From Planctomycetota bacterium (GTDB lineage: Bacteria; Planctomycetota; UBA1135; UBA2386), in contig QJVU01000138.1 in the NCBI GenBank assembly GCA_003235605.1, forward strand, positions 1 to 6,840: DNA of 6,840 nucleotides. Reading direction: 5' to 3'. The notes beneath the pieces are model-generated. The model was not told where the DNA came from. It saw only the letters and a program-made list of their open reading frames with translations, and ran no database searches. The stretch's first letter is position 1; every line of letters starts with the position of its first letter. Below are positions 1-6,840 of the stretch, piece after piece. The position numbers and the translations under genes were made by a program.

Positions 1-1206
1 CTTGGCGACACCGGGCTTCAGGATCTGCCGCAAGATCTTGGCCTGGGCCTCGTCGACCTGACCGTTCGCATTGCGCGCAAACGTCTCGGCGTGCTGCCGC
101 CAGTCCACGTCCAGGGGCTCGAAGAGGTAGGGGTACTCGATGGCCTGGAGCCCGGTCTGCATCGTGCGGGGATCCTGCACGAAGGTGGCGTAGAACTGCC
201 ATGCTTCCTTCACCCCCTCCGAGACGATGCGGTTCTCCACCTTGGCACCATAGTGGGCCAGCTGGTCCGTGAACTTGAGGCGCGAGTGCTTGTCGTCGTA
301 GGAGACCGGCTCGATGCGGATCTGGTTCTGGATGTCGTCGCGAACCTCGCACTCGTGGCTGTCCGCGAACACGACCAGCTTGCCCCCTCCCACAAGGTAC
401 TGGTCAAGCGCGTACTTGGCGCGGTCCGTGAGGTCCTTGGGCCGGATCAGGATCACTGCCTTCAGGTCCTGGGGAATCAGCTGTCCCTGGGCGAGGGCGA
501 GTGGACGGAAGTCGTACTCCTTGCCGAAGTACTGCAGCAGGCGGTCGTAGCGGCGCCGCTTGCCCGGGCGCTCGCCGAAATAGGGCACCCCCGGCACCAA
601 CGGATAGGCCAGGAAGCCGATCTTCGGCTGCGCCTCCACGGTGAGCTGGCGGATCCGGGGGGTCAACATCGCCTCGTAGGCGAAGGTGTTGCTCTGGAAC
701 GGCAGCAGCGGCAGGATCTCCTGCTTCTTGTCGGCGTAGCGCAGACGCAGGCCCTGCCAGATCTCCTCGACGGCGAAGGCGTTTGCCGCCGTCCTGCCGG
801 TTTGCTGTGCCATCTGCTGGGGCTGGATTCCCAGGCGGATCGCCTTCTCCCGCAGGCGGATGTCCGAAGTGGGATCCAGGAACCGGAGAAAGACGCGACC
901 TTCCCCGAGCTTGACGTACTCGTCCAGCACGTGGCGCATGGCTGCCCGCAGCGGCCGCGCCGTCGGCGGCAGCTTGTCGTCCGGGCTGAAGTACGCCTCC
1001 ACCAGGAGCGGGTCCTCGAGCCTGTGCAGGACCTTCGTGGTGGACTCCGTCAGCGTGTAGAGTTGATCTCCGGTGAGGTCCCAGCGGAGGCGATAGCGGG
1101 TGCCCAGGAACGCCACCTGGCTCAACACCAGGAACAGCAGGAACAGGCGCAACGCCATCATGCCGACGAAGCCGCCCTCGCCTTGTGAGCTCGAGGCCCT
1201 GATCAT
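1..1206 (-). CDS. GldG-like ABC transporter auxiliary protein (partial, C-terminus beyond the left edge)
   Basis: The visible part is 402 codons with no stop. It matches the GldG / ABC-type auxiliary family (ABC_transp_aux): membrane-anchored proteins with a large extracytoplasmic region that work with a GldA-type ATPase and GldF-type permease. What is seen: a short polar N-terminus, one hydrophobic helix at about residues 17-36, then the hallmark stretch DLTGDQLYTLTEST (43-56), followed by LEDPLLVEAYFS (63-74) and DEYVKL (95-100). A second family segment is PKDLTDRAKYALDQYLVGGG (256-275), followed by KLVVFAD. The ATG at 1206 overlaps the permease stop as ATGA, with GAGGG at 1214-1218, 7 bases away, so this start is well supported; Met16 (1161) is a weaker alternative. 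The substrate is unknown. The family assignment is firm; any link to gliding is not implied outside Bacteroidetes. Confidence 0.9.
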   Translation of the reverse strand, partial: MIRASSSQGEGGFVGMMALRLFLLFLVLSQVAFLGTRYRLRWDLTGDQLYTLTESTTKVLHRLEDPLLVEAYFSPDDKLPPTARPLRAAMRHVLDEYVKLGEGRVFLRFLDPTSDIRLREKAIRLGIQPQQMAQQTGRTAANAFAVEEIWQGLRLRYADKKQEILPLLPFQSNTFAYEAMLTPRIRQLTVEAQPKIGFLAYPLVPGVPYFGERPGKRRRYDRLLQYFGKEYDFRPLALAQGQLIPQDLKAVILIRPKDLTDRAKYALDQYLVGGGKLVVFADSHECEVRDDIQNQIRIEPVSYDDKHSRLKFTDQLAHYGAKVENRIVSEGVKEAWQFYATFVQDPRTMQTGLQAIEYPYLFEPLDVDWRQHAETFARNANGQVDEAQAKILRQILKPGVAK

Positions 1207-1958
1207 CCCTTCACCCTCTTGCCGTAGAGCACCAACGCGTTGGCGTGCAGGAAGAACGCGGTGAAGCAGAGGTAGTAGAGCAGGTCGCCGGTATCCAGCA
1301 TGCCCCGTGAGATGCTGTCGAAGTAGCCGAACGGACTGATCCCCCGGATGAACAGGACGAGCCAGGCATTCCCCGGCCAGTCCGGCAGCGTCCGTGTCAG
1401 CCAGTCGATGAAGACCGGATGGCCGACGAAGAACAGGCCTACCAGGGTCGTGAGAGCGAGGAGGAAGGCGATGATCTGGTCACGCGTGATCGTGGACCAG
1501 AACATGCCCACCGACAGGTAGGCGGATGCCATCAGCAGGCAGGCCACGTAGGTGATGGCCACGGGTCCCCAGTCGAGACCGTTCTCGGCAAACACCGACA
1601 GCGTGATTGGCAGCCCGAGGGTCAGGAACAGCAGCAGCGTCAGGTACCCCAGGGAGGCCAGGAACTTGCCGCCGATGAGCTGGGAGATGGTCACCGGAAA
1701 CGTGAGCAACAGCTCCAACGTGCCCTGCTTGCGCTCCTCGGCCCACAGCCGCATGGTGAGCGCCGGCAGGAAGAACAGGAACACCCAGGGCAGAGTGCCA
1801 AAGAACAGCGTCATGGACGCGCTGGCGCCCTGGACGAGCATGCTGCCGTACGTGAGGGTGCCTACGGCGACGAGGAACAGGGCACCGAAGACATAGGCGA
1901 TCGGCGACAGGAAGTAGCCAGACAGCTCACGCCGGAGGACGACGGACACTTCACGCAT
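1203..1958 (-). CDS. ABC-2 type transporter permease, GldF-like
   Basis: A 251-residue integral membrane subunit of an ABC-2 exporter, normal length for the family. About six hydrophobic segments are visible, near residues 20-42, 53-71, 98-121, 133-155, 161-180 and 226-246. The cytoplasmic coupling region reads LWAEERKQGTLELLLTFPVT (71-90), the typical ABC-2 motif that contacts the ATPase. A GldF-like segment ISPFGYFDSISRGMLDTGD lies at 207-225. I chose the ATG at 1958, which overlaps the ATPase stop as ATGCGTGA. A TTG four codons further upstream (1970) is in frame but less likely. GAGG lies just upstream of the ATG. The gene overlaps both neighbours, so it is the central cistron of a three-gene transporter unit. 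The transported substrate cannot be read from the sequence. Confidence 0.93.
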   Translation of the reverse strand: MREVSVVLRRELSGYFLSPIAYVFGALFLVAVGTLTYGSMLVQGASASMTLFFGTLPWVFLFFLPALTMRLWAEERKQGTLELLLTFPVTISQLIGGKFLASLGYLTLLLFLTLGLPITLSVFAENGLDWGPVAITYVACLLMASAYLSVGMFWSTITRDQIIAFLLALTTLVGLFFVGHPVFIDWLTRTLPDWPGNAWLVLFIRGISPFGYFDSISRGMLDTGDLLYYLCFTAFFLHANALVLYGKRVKG

Positions 1959-2910
1959 GGCCAGCCTCAACCTGGGCGCGCAAGGTCTTCTGGTGGAAGA
2001 AGTCCTCCAGCGTCGGCTGCTGTCGTCCCATTGCCGCCAGCGACCAACCGTTCTTCACGACGAGCCGGGCGATGCCCTCCTCGATCATGGTGTCCTTGCG
2101 ATCCGACACGGCGATCCGGTAGTCCACGTAGTCGCCGTTGCGGGCCACCTCCTCGACGGGGCTGGCACCCAACAGCTCGGCGAGCTGCCGGCGAACGTTC
2201 TTGACGGGTCCCTTGATGCGGACGTGGATGTCGCCAGCGGCAACCTCCGAGACCAGTTCCTCACGGGTCCCGTCGGCAACGAGGTCTCCCTGGCTGATGA
2301 TCATGATCCGTGAGCAGGAGGCCTCGACCTCCTGCAGGATATGCGTGGAGAGGATCACGGTATGGTGCTCACCCAGCTTCGTGATGAGCTTGCGGACCTC
2401 CACGATCTGGTTGGGGTCCAGCCCCGACGTGGGTTCGTCCAGGATCAGCAGGTCCGGCTCGTGGACCATCGCCTGGGCCAGGCCGACGCGCTGTTTGTAC
2501 CCCTTGGACAGCTCGATGATGCTCTTGCCGTAGACCTGGCTCAGCCCGCACAGGTCCACCACCCGATCGACAGCGTTCTTGACCAGAGTCTTGTTGACGC
2601 CGCGGATCTCGGCAGCGAACCGCAGGTAGTCGTCCACCCGCATTTCATAGTAGAGGGGGTTGGTCTCCGGCAGATAGCCGATCCGCCGGCGCACCTCCAA
2701 GGAGTCCTTGACCACGTCCAGACCATCCACACGGGCCGCACCGCCAGTTGGCAGCAGGAAGCCCGTGAGGATCTTCATGGTCGTCGACTTGCCCGCGCCG
2801 TTGGGGCCGAGGAAACCGATCACCTCTCCGCGCTTCACCTCGAAGGAGATCCCCCTCAAGGCATAGGTGATCCCGTCATAGCTCTTGGCGAGCTCTTCGA
2901 CCGTGATCAT
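1951..2910 (-). CDS. ABC transporter ATP-binding protein, GldA-like
   Basis: A 319-residue cytoplasmic ATPase that should power the adjacent ABC-2 permease. Nucleotide-binding motifs are complete and in order: Walker A GPNGAGKST (35-43), signature LSKGYKQRV (134-142), Walker B LLILDEP (154-160), D-loop SGLDP (162-166) and the switch histidine in STH (190). The Q-loop position carries Glu in GYLPETNPLY (78-87), which is usual in the GldA/DrrA-like subgroup rather than a defect. Residues from about 225 to the end form the extra C-terminal domain seen in this subgroup, ending with the common PTLEDFFHQKT segment (299-309). The ATG at 2910 follows the rho stop by 72 bases and has no clear Shine-Dalgarno sequence, while the downstream genes are coupled by overlaps. 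Family is certain; substrate unknown. Confidence 0.95.
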   Translation of the reverse strand: MITVEELAKSYDGITYALRGISFEVKRGEVIGFLGPNGAGKSTTMKILTGFLLPTGGAARVDGLDVVKDSLEVRRRIGYLPETNPLYYEMRVDDYLRFAAEIRGVNKTLVKNAVDRVVDLCGLSQVYGKSIIELSKGYKQRVGLAQAMVHEPDLLILDEPTSGLDPNQIVEVRKLITKLGEHHTVILSTHILQEVEASCSRIMIISQGDLVADGTREELVSEVAAGDIHVRIKGPVKNVRRQLAELLGASPVEEVARNGDYVDYRIAVSDRKDTMIEEGIARLVVKNGWSLAAMGRQQPTLEDFFHQKTLRAQVEAGHA

Positions 2911-2982
2911 GGGCAGCTTCGCAGCGGGGGACGTTCGGAGGTCTGGAGAAGGGCTGGGGGAAAGACAGCGAGGGGCGCGGGG
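2911..2982 (-). promoter_or_regulatory. C-rich, G-poor spacer between rho and the ABC genes; candidate rut site
   Basis: On the transcribed (minus) strand the 72-base spacer contains 39 C and 13 G by my count, a strong C-over-G bias with pyrimidine runs such as TCTTTCCCCC. I see no GC hairpin followed by a U-run, so an intrinsic terminator is not supported. C-rich, G-poor RNA is what Rho binds when loading, so this could be a Rho-utilisation site limiting read-through from rho into the transporter genes. That is inference; part of the bias may be chance in GC-rich DNA. Confidence 0.3.
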
Positions 2983-4254
<1,272 letters not shown>

Positions 4255-4263
4255 CAGTGTGCT

Positions 4264-4285
4264 CGGGCGACCGGGATGTCGCCCG
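4264..4285 (-). promoter_or_regulatory. Hairpin in the rho leader next to the start codon
   Basis: A perfect 8-base-pair inverted repeat, CGGGCGAC / GTCGCCCG (4264-4271 and 4278-4285), with a 6-base loop. In the rho transcript the 3' foot of the stem is 9 bases before the ATG at 4254, so the folded RNA would cover the ribosome-binding area. It may tune rho translation or leader transcription. The repeat is observed; the role is inferred. Confidence 0.45.
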
Positions 4286-4558
4286 GATCCATCCGTTTTC
4301 GGAGTTGGGGGACTTCGAGATCCCCTCACAGCAGGTGTCTAGGTGTACCGCCGAACCTTCCGAGCCCTGAAGCCCGTGAAGCCTCCGGGAGCCAGGGTCG
4401 GCGGGTCGTCGATGGGTCAAGTAGAACGGGCCTGCCGAGTGGAAGCTGCAACCACCGGCTGCTTTCCATGCCCAAGGCCACTCGCGATCAGGATGTATGT
4501 CCTCCTGCGTTCGTGTCTGGGGCGCGAGGGGCTGCCGGCACGGATCCCAACGCTGATT

Positions 4559-4572
4559 CCGGACGAGTCCGG
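4559..4572. repeat. 14-base palindrome, CCGGAC-GA-GTCCGG
   Basis: Six-base arms separated by two bases, in the non-coding region between rho and clpP. The tight spacing makes it a poor RNA hairpin, since a two-base loop would force the inner pairs open. A dimeric DNA-binding protein site is possible. No second copy was noticed in the window. Confidence 0.35.
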
Positions 4573-4624
4573 TTGCTCCGCGGGCAAGCGGCAGGCGCGT
4601 CTGCACCTACCATCGACGAACCGG

Positions 4625-4653
4625 AAGCTAGCCTTGCGGAAAAGAATGCGCAA
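4625..4653 (-). promoter_or_regulatory. Weak sigma70-like promoter candidate for rho
   Basis: On the minus strand TTGCGC (4648-4653) and TAGCTT (4625-4630) are separated by exactly 17 bases, and an A6 tract lies upstream (4668-4673). Each hexamer matches the consensus at only three positions. The inverted repeat CTTGCG / CGCAAG (4633-4638 and 4649-4654) overlaps the -35 element and spacer. If real, the rho leader would be about 360 bases. Confidence 0.18.
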
Positions 4654-4692
4654 GCCCGCCCGGGTAGTTTTTTGGGCTCCAGGGGCGATCGC

Positions 4693-4719
4693 TTGTTTCT
4701 GCCGATGTCATAGGCTAAT
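4693..4719 (+). promoter_or_regulatory. Weak sigma70-like promoter candidate for clpP
   Basis: TTGTTT (4693-4698) is followed after 15 bases by GCTAAT (4714-4719), matching the -35 consensus at three positions and the -10 at four. The spacing is shorter than ideal. It is the most AT-rich patch upstream of clpP and would give a leader of about 100 bases. The palindrome at 4721-4735 would then lie across the transcription start. Confidence 0.2.
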
Positions 4720-4720
4720 C

Positions 4721-4735
4721 CCTTGCCCGGCAAGG
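4721..4735. repeat. 15-base palindrome, operator-like, upstream of clpP
   Basis: CCTTGCC-C-GGCAAGG has perfect 7-base arms around a single central base. It begins two bases after the candidate -10 element, the usual place for a repressor operator overlapping a transcription start. One half-site, GGCAAGG, recurs at 4795-4801 in the clpP leader. As RNA it could form a 6-pair stem with a three-base loop. Symmetry is observed; function is inferred. Confidence 0.4.
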
Positions 4736-4827
4736 ACCTGGAAAAGGCGCGCTGGCCCTCAACCTGAACCTGACGGGCACCCGAAGAGAGCCCTGGCAAG
4801 GCGCCCTGAGACAAGCTCAAGGAGACC

Positions 4828-5451
4828 ATGGTGAACACCCGCGATGCGCTCCCTCCCCGGCGGATGGATGACGACGAGGATCTCGAGGCCACCGATCGCT
4901 GGAGCTCGATGTTCCTCGACCGGCACCTGCTCGAGGCCCGAACGCTGATGCTGGCAGGGCCGGTGACCGACAGGATGGCAAAGGACTGCGCGACCCGCCT
5001 CTTGGTCATGGAGTCCCGGGATCGGAAGGCGCCGGTCACGGTGTTCATCAACTCCCCCGGCGGCAGCGCAGACTCGGGGTTCGCCATCTACGACATGCTC
5101 AAGTTCGTGGCTCCACCCATCCGCACCGTTGTCAACGGACTGTGCGCATCCGCGGGCATACTGATCCACCTTGCCGGCGACAAGGGCTCCCGTTTCTCCT
5201 TGCCCGAAAGCCGGTTCATGATCCACCAGCCGTCCACCGCCGGACAGGGCACCGCCTCCGACCTGGACATCACCGCGAAGGAAGTCCTCAAGCTCCGTGA
5301 GCGCTACAACCGCATCATCGCCGACGCCGCGGGAATCGACCCGGAGAAGGTTGCCGAGGATGCCCAGCGCGACTTCTGGCTCAACAGTAGCGAGGCACTG
5401 GAGTACGGCCTCGTCGACCGCATCATCCAGCGGCGCCAGGATCTCGCCTAG
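4828..5451 (+). CDS. clpP: ClpP-family ATP-dependent Clp protease proteolytic subunit (divergent paralogue)
   Basis: A 207-residue cytoplasmic serine peptidase of the ClpP fold, which forms a barrel fed by a Clp ATPase. The triad is complete: Ser108 in GLCASAG (104-110), His133 in MIHQP (131-135), and Asp182 in QRDFWL (180-185). The oxyanion strand INSPGG (74-79) and the handle region DLDITAKEVLKLRERYN (145-161) are typical. The N-terminus is not: instead of the usual axial-loop segment it begins with an Arg- and Asp/Glu-rich stretch (MDDDEDLE at 13-20), so pore or ATPase docking may differ from housekeeping ClpP. AAGGAG at 4819-4824 is only three bases from the ATG; the next codon, GTG at 4831, has better spacing and may be the real start. 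No Clp ATPase or trigger factor gene is adjacent in the window, supporting a paralogue role. Confidence 0.9.
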   Translation: MVNTRDALPPRRMDDDEDLEATDRWSSMFLDRHLLEARTLMLAGPVTDRMAKDCATRLLVMESRDRKAPVTVFINSPGGSADSGFAIYDMLKFVAPPIRTVVNGLCASAGILIHLAGDKGSRFSLPESRFMIHQPSTAGQGTASDLDITAKEVLKLRERYNRIIADAAGIDPEKVAEDAQRDFWLNSSEALEYGLVDRIIQRRQDLA

Positions 5452-5517
5452 CACTGGGTCCGAGCCGACGCTGAACCGGGCTGGGCGGTCCGGCGTTGAC
5501 CAGCAGAGTTCCGCAGC

Positions 5518-6840
5518 GTGAACCCCATCCCCCAGATCCTCCTCCTGGCCTGGGCCAGCCTGGCAGCGGCCACGCCCAGCGCACAGCAACAGGGGCCCGC
5601 CCTGCACGGCCTGGTCACCGCGGAGCGGGGCACGCCACTACCGGGGGCCCGGCTGACGTTTCAACCAGAGGAGGATCACCAAGTGGCCCTGCTGCAGGGC
5701 TGGGTGGGCGCCGCGCCCCGCCAGGTCACCGTCACCGATGGACGCGGTGCCTACAAGATCGCCAGCACCAGCGCCGGGTGTCTCCTGGTGCAGCATGAGC
5801 GCACCGGACTGGGTGCCATCGCACACCGGGTGTCGCCCGGCTCGTTTCGCACGGTGCAGGCGCGGCCCATGGGGGAACTGGTGCTGCCAGGAGATGCAGA
5901 TGCTGCCGTGGCTCATGTGCTGGCAGTGTCGCCCGCTGGGCAGACCACGCATCTGGGGCAGTGGCCCGGCCCGCGGGTTCGCCTCCCGGAAGGGCGCTAC
6001 CGACTGCTGGTCGGCAGCGGTGAAAACTGGACCGAGTTCCGCTGCCAGGTCGTTTCCGGACAGCGCCAGGAGCTGTCACCTGGCCGGGTCCACCGGGTTC
6101 TGCGACTCTACGATGGCTTTCGGGGACGGGTCACCCTTCATGGTTGGCCCCGGGTGGCCCTCGGCATTTCCGCCGGCAAGGTCCGGGTGCCCGATGGCCC
6201 AGGCCCGCGGATCCTGCAGGTATGGGAGGAGCGCGCGGGCTGCGTCCTGCTCCACGAGCTCTGGGTGCAAGAGCGGATCCAGACCCTGGTGCCCTCTTCC
6301 GGTACCCTCAGTCAGCTGGATGTGCAGGATGCCGATGGCAAGCCCGTGGTGGGAGCATGGTGCTTCAGCTGCTACCAAGGTGCAGGCGGGGTGCGCATCG
6401 TGTCCCGCTCCCGAAGCGATGGCCTTGGTCGAGGGCTCGTCGCCGACGTTTCGAAGGAACCCACCGGCTTCGTGCTGGCGCTGCGAGAAGGCTTCGCAGT
6501 GGGCCATGTCGCGGTCTTCGGTGCCGAGGGCCGGGTCGAGGTGCAGCTGCGACGGGGATATCCTCTGCGCGTCTTGGTGATGGGCCCTCGTGGGGACCCC
6601 CAGCCCGAGGTCGAGGTTCGGCTGGAACCACTGGAGGCGCCATGGGCGGAACGCACTTCGTTCACCGACCCCAAGGGTGAAGTGCTCTTCAAGAACCTGC
6701 CCCTGGGTCCCTCCCGGGTGCGGCTCCTGGGCACTCCTTTCCTGGTGGAGTCCCACGTGGTGCGGGTCACGGAGCTTGCCAAGCCCGCCATCGTCCGGGC
6801 CAGGATGGGCCACGAGCTCCGCGGGCGCGTGCTGCTCCCT
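5518..6840 (+). CDS. Secreted multi-domain beta-sandwich protein with carboxypeptidase-regulatory-like modules (partial, C-terminus beyond the right edge)
   Basis: There are 441 open codons from a GTG at 5518 to the window end. It is the only available conventional start after an in-frame TGA at 5497-5499, and a signal peptide follows directly (hydrophobic residues 6-18, likely cleavage near SLAAA or TPSA). Shine-Dalgarno is weak. The mature part reads as consecutive beta modules. Residues 30-115 contain GTPLPGARLTF (38-48) and TDGRGAYKIA (73-82), the classic carboxypeptidase-regulatory/CnaB-like pattern. Similar modules lie near 262-345 (DADGKPVVGA, 271-280) and 347-425 (TDPKGEVLFKNLPLG, 383-397), and another begins at 432 (HELRGRVLLP). 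Residues 120-260 look similar but more diverged. A CxxC (282-285) could form a disulfide. No enzyme domain is visible. It is likely surface or periplasmic; the specific function is unknown. It starts 66 bases after clpP. Confidence 0.82.
   Translation, partial: MNPIPQILLLAWASLAAATPSAQQQGPALHGLVTAERGTPLPGARLTFQPEEDHQVALLQGWVGAAPRQVTVTDGRGAYKIASTSAGCLLVQHERTGLGAIAHRVSPGSFRTVQARPMGELVLPGDADAAVAHVLAVSPAGQTTHLGQWPGPRVRLPEGRYRLLVGSGENWTEFRCQVVSGQRQELSPGRVHRVLRLYDGFRGRVTLHGWPRVALGISAGKVRVPDGPGPRILQVWEERAGCVLLHELWVQERIQTLVPSSGTLSQLDVQDADGKPVVGAWCFSCYQGAGGVRIVSRSRSDGLGRGLVADVSKEPTGFVLALREGFAVGHVAVFGAEGRVEVQLRRGYPLRVLVMGPRGDPQPEVEVRLEPLEAPWAERTSFTDPKGEVLFKNLPLGPSRVRLLGTPFLVESHVVRVTELAKPAIVRARMGHELRGRVLLP

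Larger units (their letters stand above)
4255..4827. other. 573-base divergent intergenic region between rho and clpP
   Basis: I find no supported gene here. Open frames cross it on both strands, but their translations look like compositional filler (Arg/Pro/Ser-rich), show no recognisable motif and mostly continue as antisense readings of rho or clpP. It does contain a hairpin next to the rho start, a 14-base palindrome at 4559-4572, an inverted repeat at 4633-4654, a T6 run at 4668-4673 and a 15-base palindrome at 4721-4735. It must carry the outward promoters for rho and probably clpP. Leaders on one or both sides may be long. Confidence 0.75.

Noticed and set aside
91..1188. 365-codon plus-strand open frame
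   Set aside because: It is antisense to the GldG-like gene, which carries clear family motifs, a coupled start and a Shine-Dalgarno. The plus frame has none.
1419..2204. 261-codon plus-strand open frame
   Set aside because: Antisense to the permease and the end of the ATPase gene. The translation is Gln/Gly/Arg-rich and low in complexity.
4685..4692. GCGATCGC, the sequence of the cyanobacterial HIP1 palindrome, also present at 3671-3678
   Set aside because: Only two copies were noticed, one inside rho. This is plausible by chance in GC-rich DNA and does not indicate a cyanobacterium.
4343..4834. 163-codon plus-strand frame filling the rho-clpP intergenic region
   Set aside because: GTG start without a ribosome-binding site, Arg/Pro/Cys-rich composition, no recognisable motif, and it runs into the clpP start.
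5452..5517. Possible terminator between clpP and the secreted-protein gene
   Set aside because: Only four-base stems such as ACCG / CGGT were found and no T-run follows, so neither a terminator nor a promoter can be supported.
4759..5607. 282-codon minus-strand frame across clpP
   Set aside because: Antisense to a ClpP with a complete catalytic triad; no independent support.
6076..6813. 245-codon minus-strand frame near the right edge
   Set aside because: The plus-strand frame is open for 441 codons with a signal peptide and recognisable beta modules. The minus frame is His/Gln/Gly-rich antisense.

Overview
This is a GC-rich window from a bacterium and is mostly housekeeping in content. It holds five protein genes: four fit known families, and the fifth is a secreted protein of unassigned family. 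The two end genes are cut by the window edges. A high-GC Gram-negative of the planctomycete, myxobacterial or a related deep lineage would fit. The pointers are a GldA/F/G-type ABC exporter outside an obvious Bacteroidetes background, a Rho with an Arg/Lys-rich N-terminus, a divergent ClpP paralogue, and a large secreted protein of repeated beta-sandwich modules. This placement is inference; no rRNA or other marker is present.

Minus strand, read right to left from about 4254: rho (transcription termination factor), a 72-base C-rich spacer, then a tight three-gene ABC-2 transporter unit of ATPase, permease and a GldG-like membrane-anchored auxiliary protein. The auxiliary gene runs off the left edge. 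The ATPase and permease genes overlap by 8 bases (ATGCGTGA) and the permease and GldG-like genes by 4 (ATGA), so the three are probably translationally coupled and form one complex.

Positions 4255-4827 (573 bases) separate the divergent rho and clpP genes. I find no gene there, but there are several inverted repeats: one hairpin directly in front of the rho start, two compact palindromes, and weak promoter-like sequences in both directions.

Plus strand: a ClpP-family serine peptidase with an intact Ser-His-Asp triad but a non-canonical N-terminus. After 66 bases comes a GTG-started secreted protein with a signal peptide and several carboxypeptidase-regulatory/CnaB-like beta modules, open to the right edge.

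I do not see a clear new multi-gene system. The points most worth a second look are regulatory (hairpin at the rho start, rut-like spacer after rho, palindrome at the possible clpP transcription start) and sequence deviations in Rho and ClpP.
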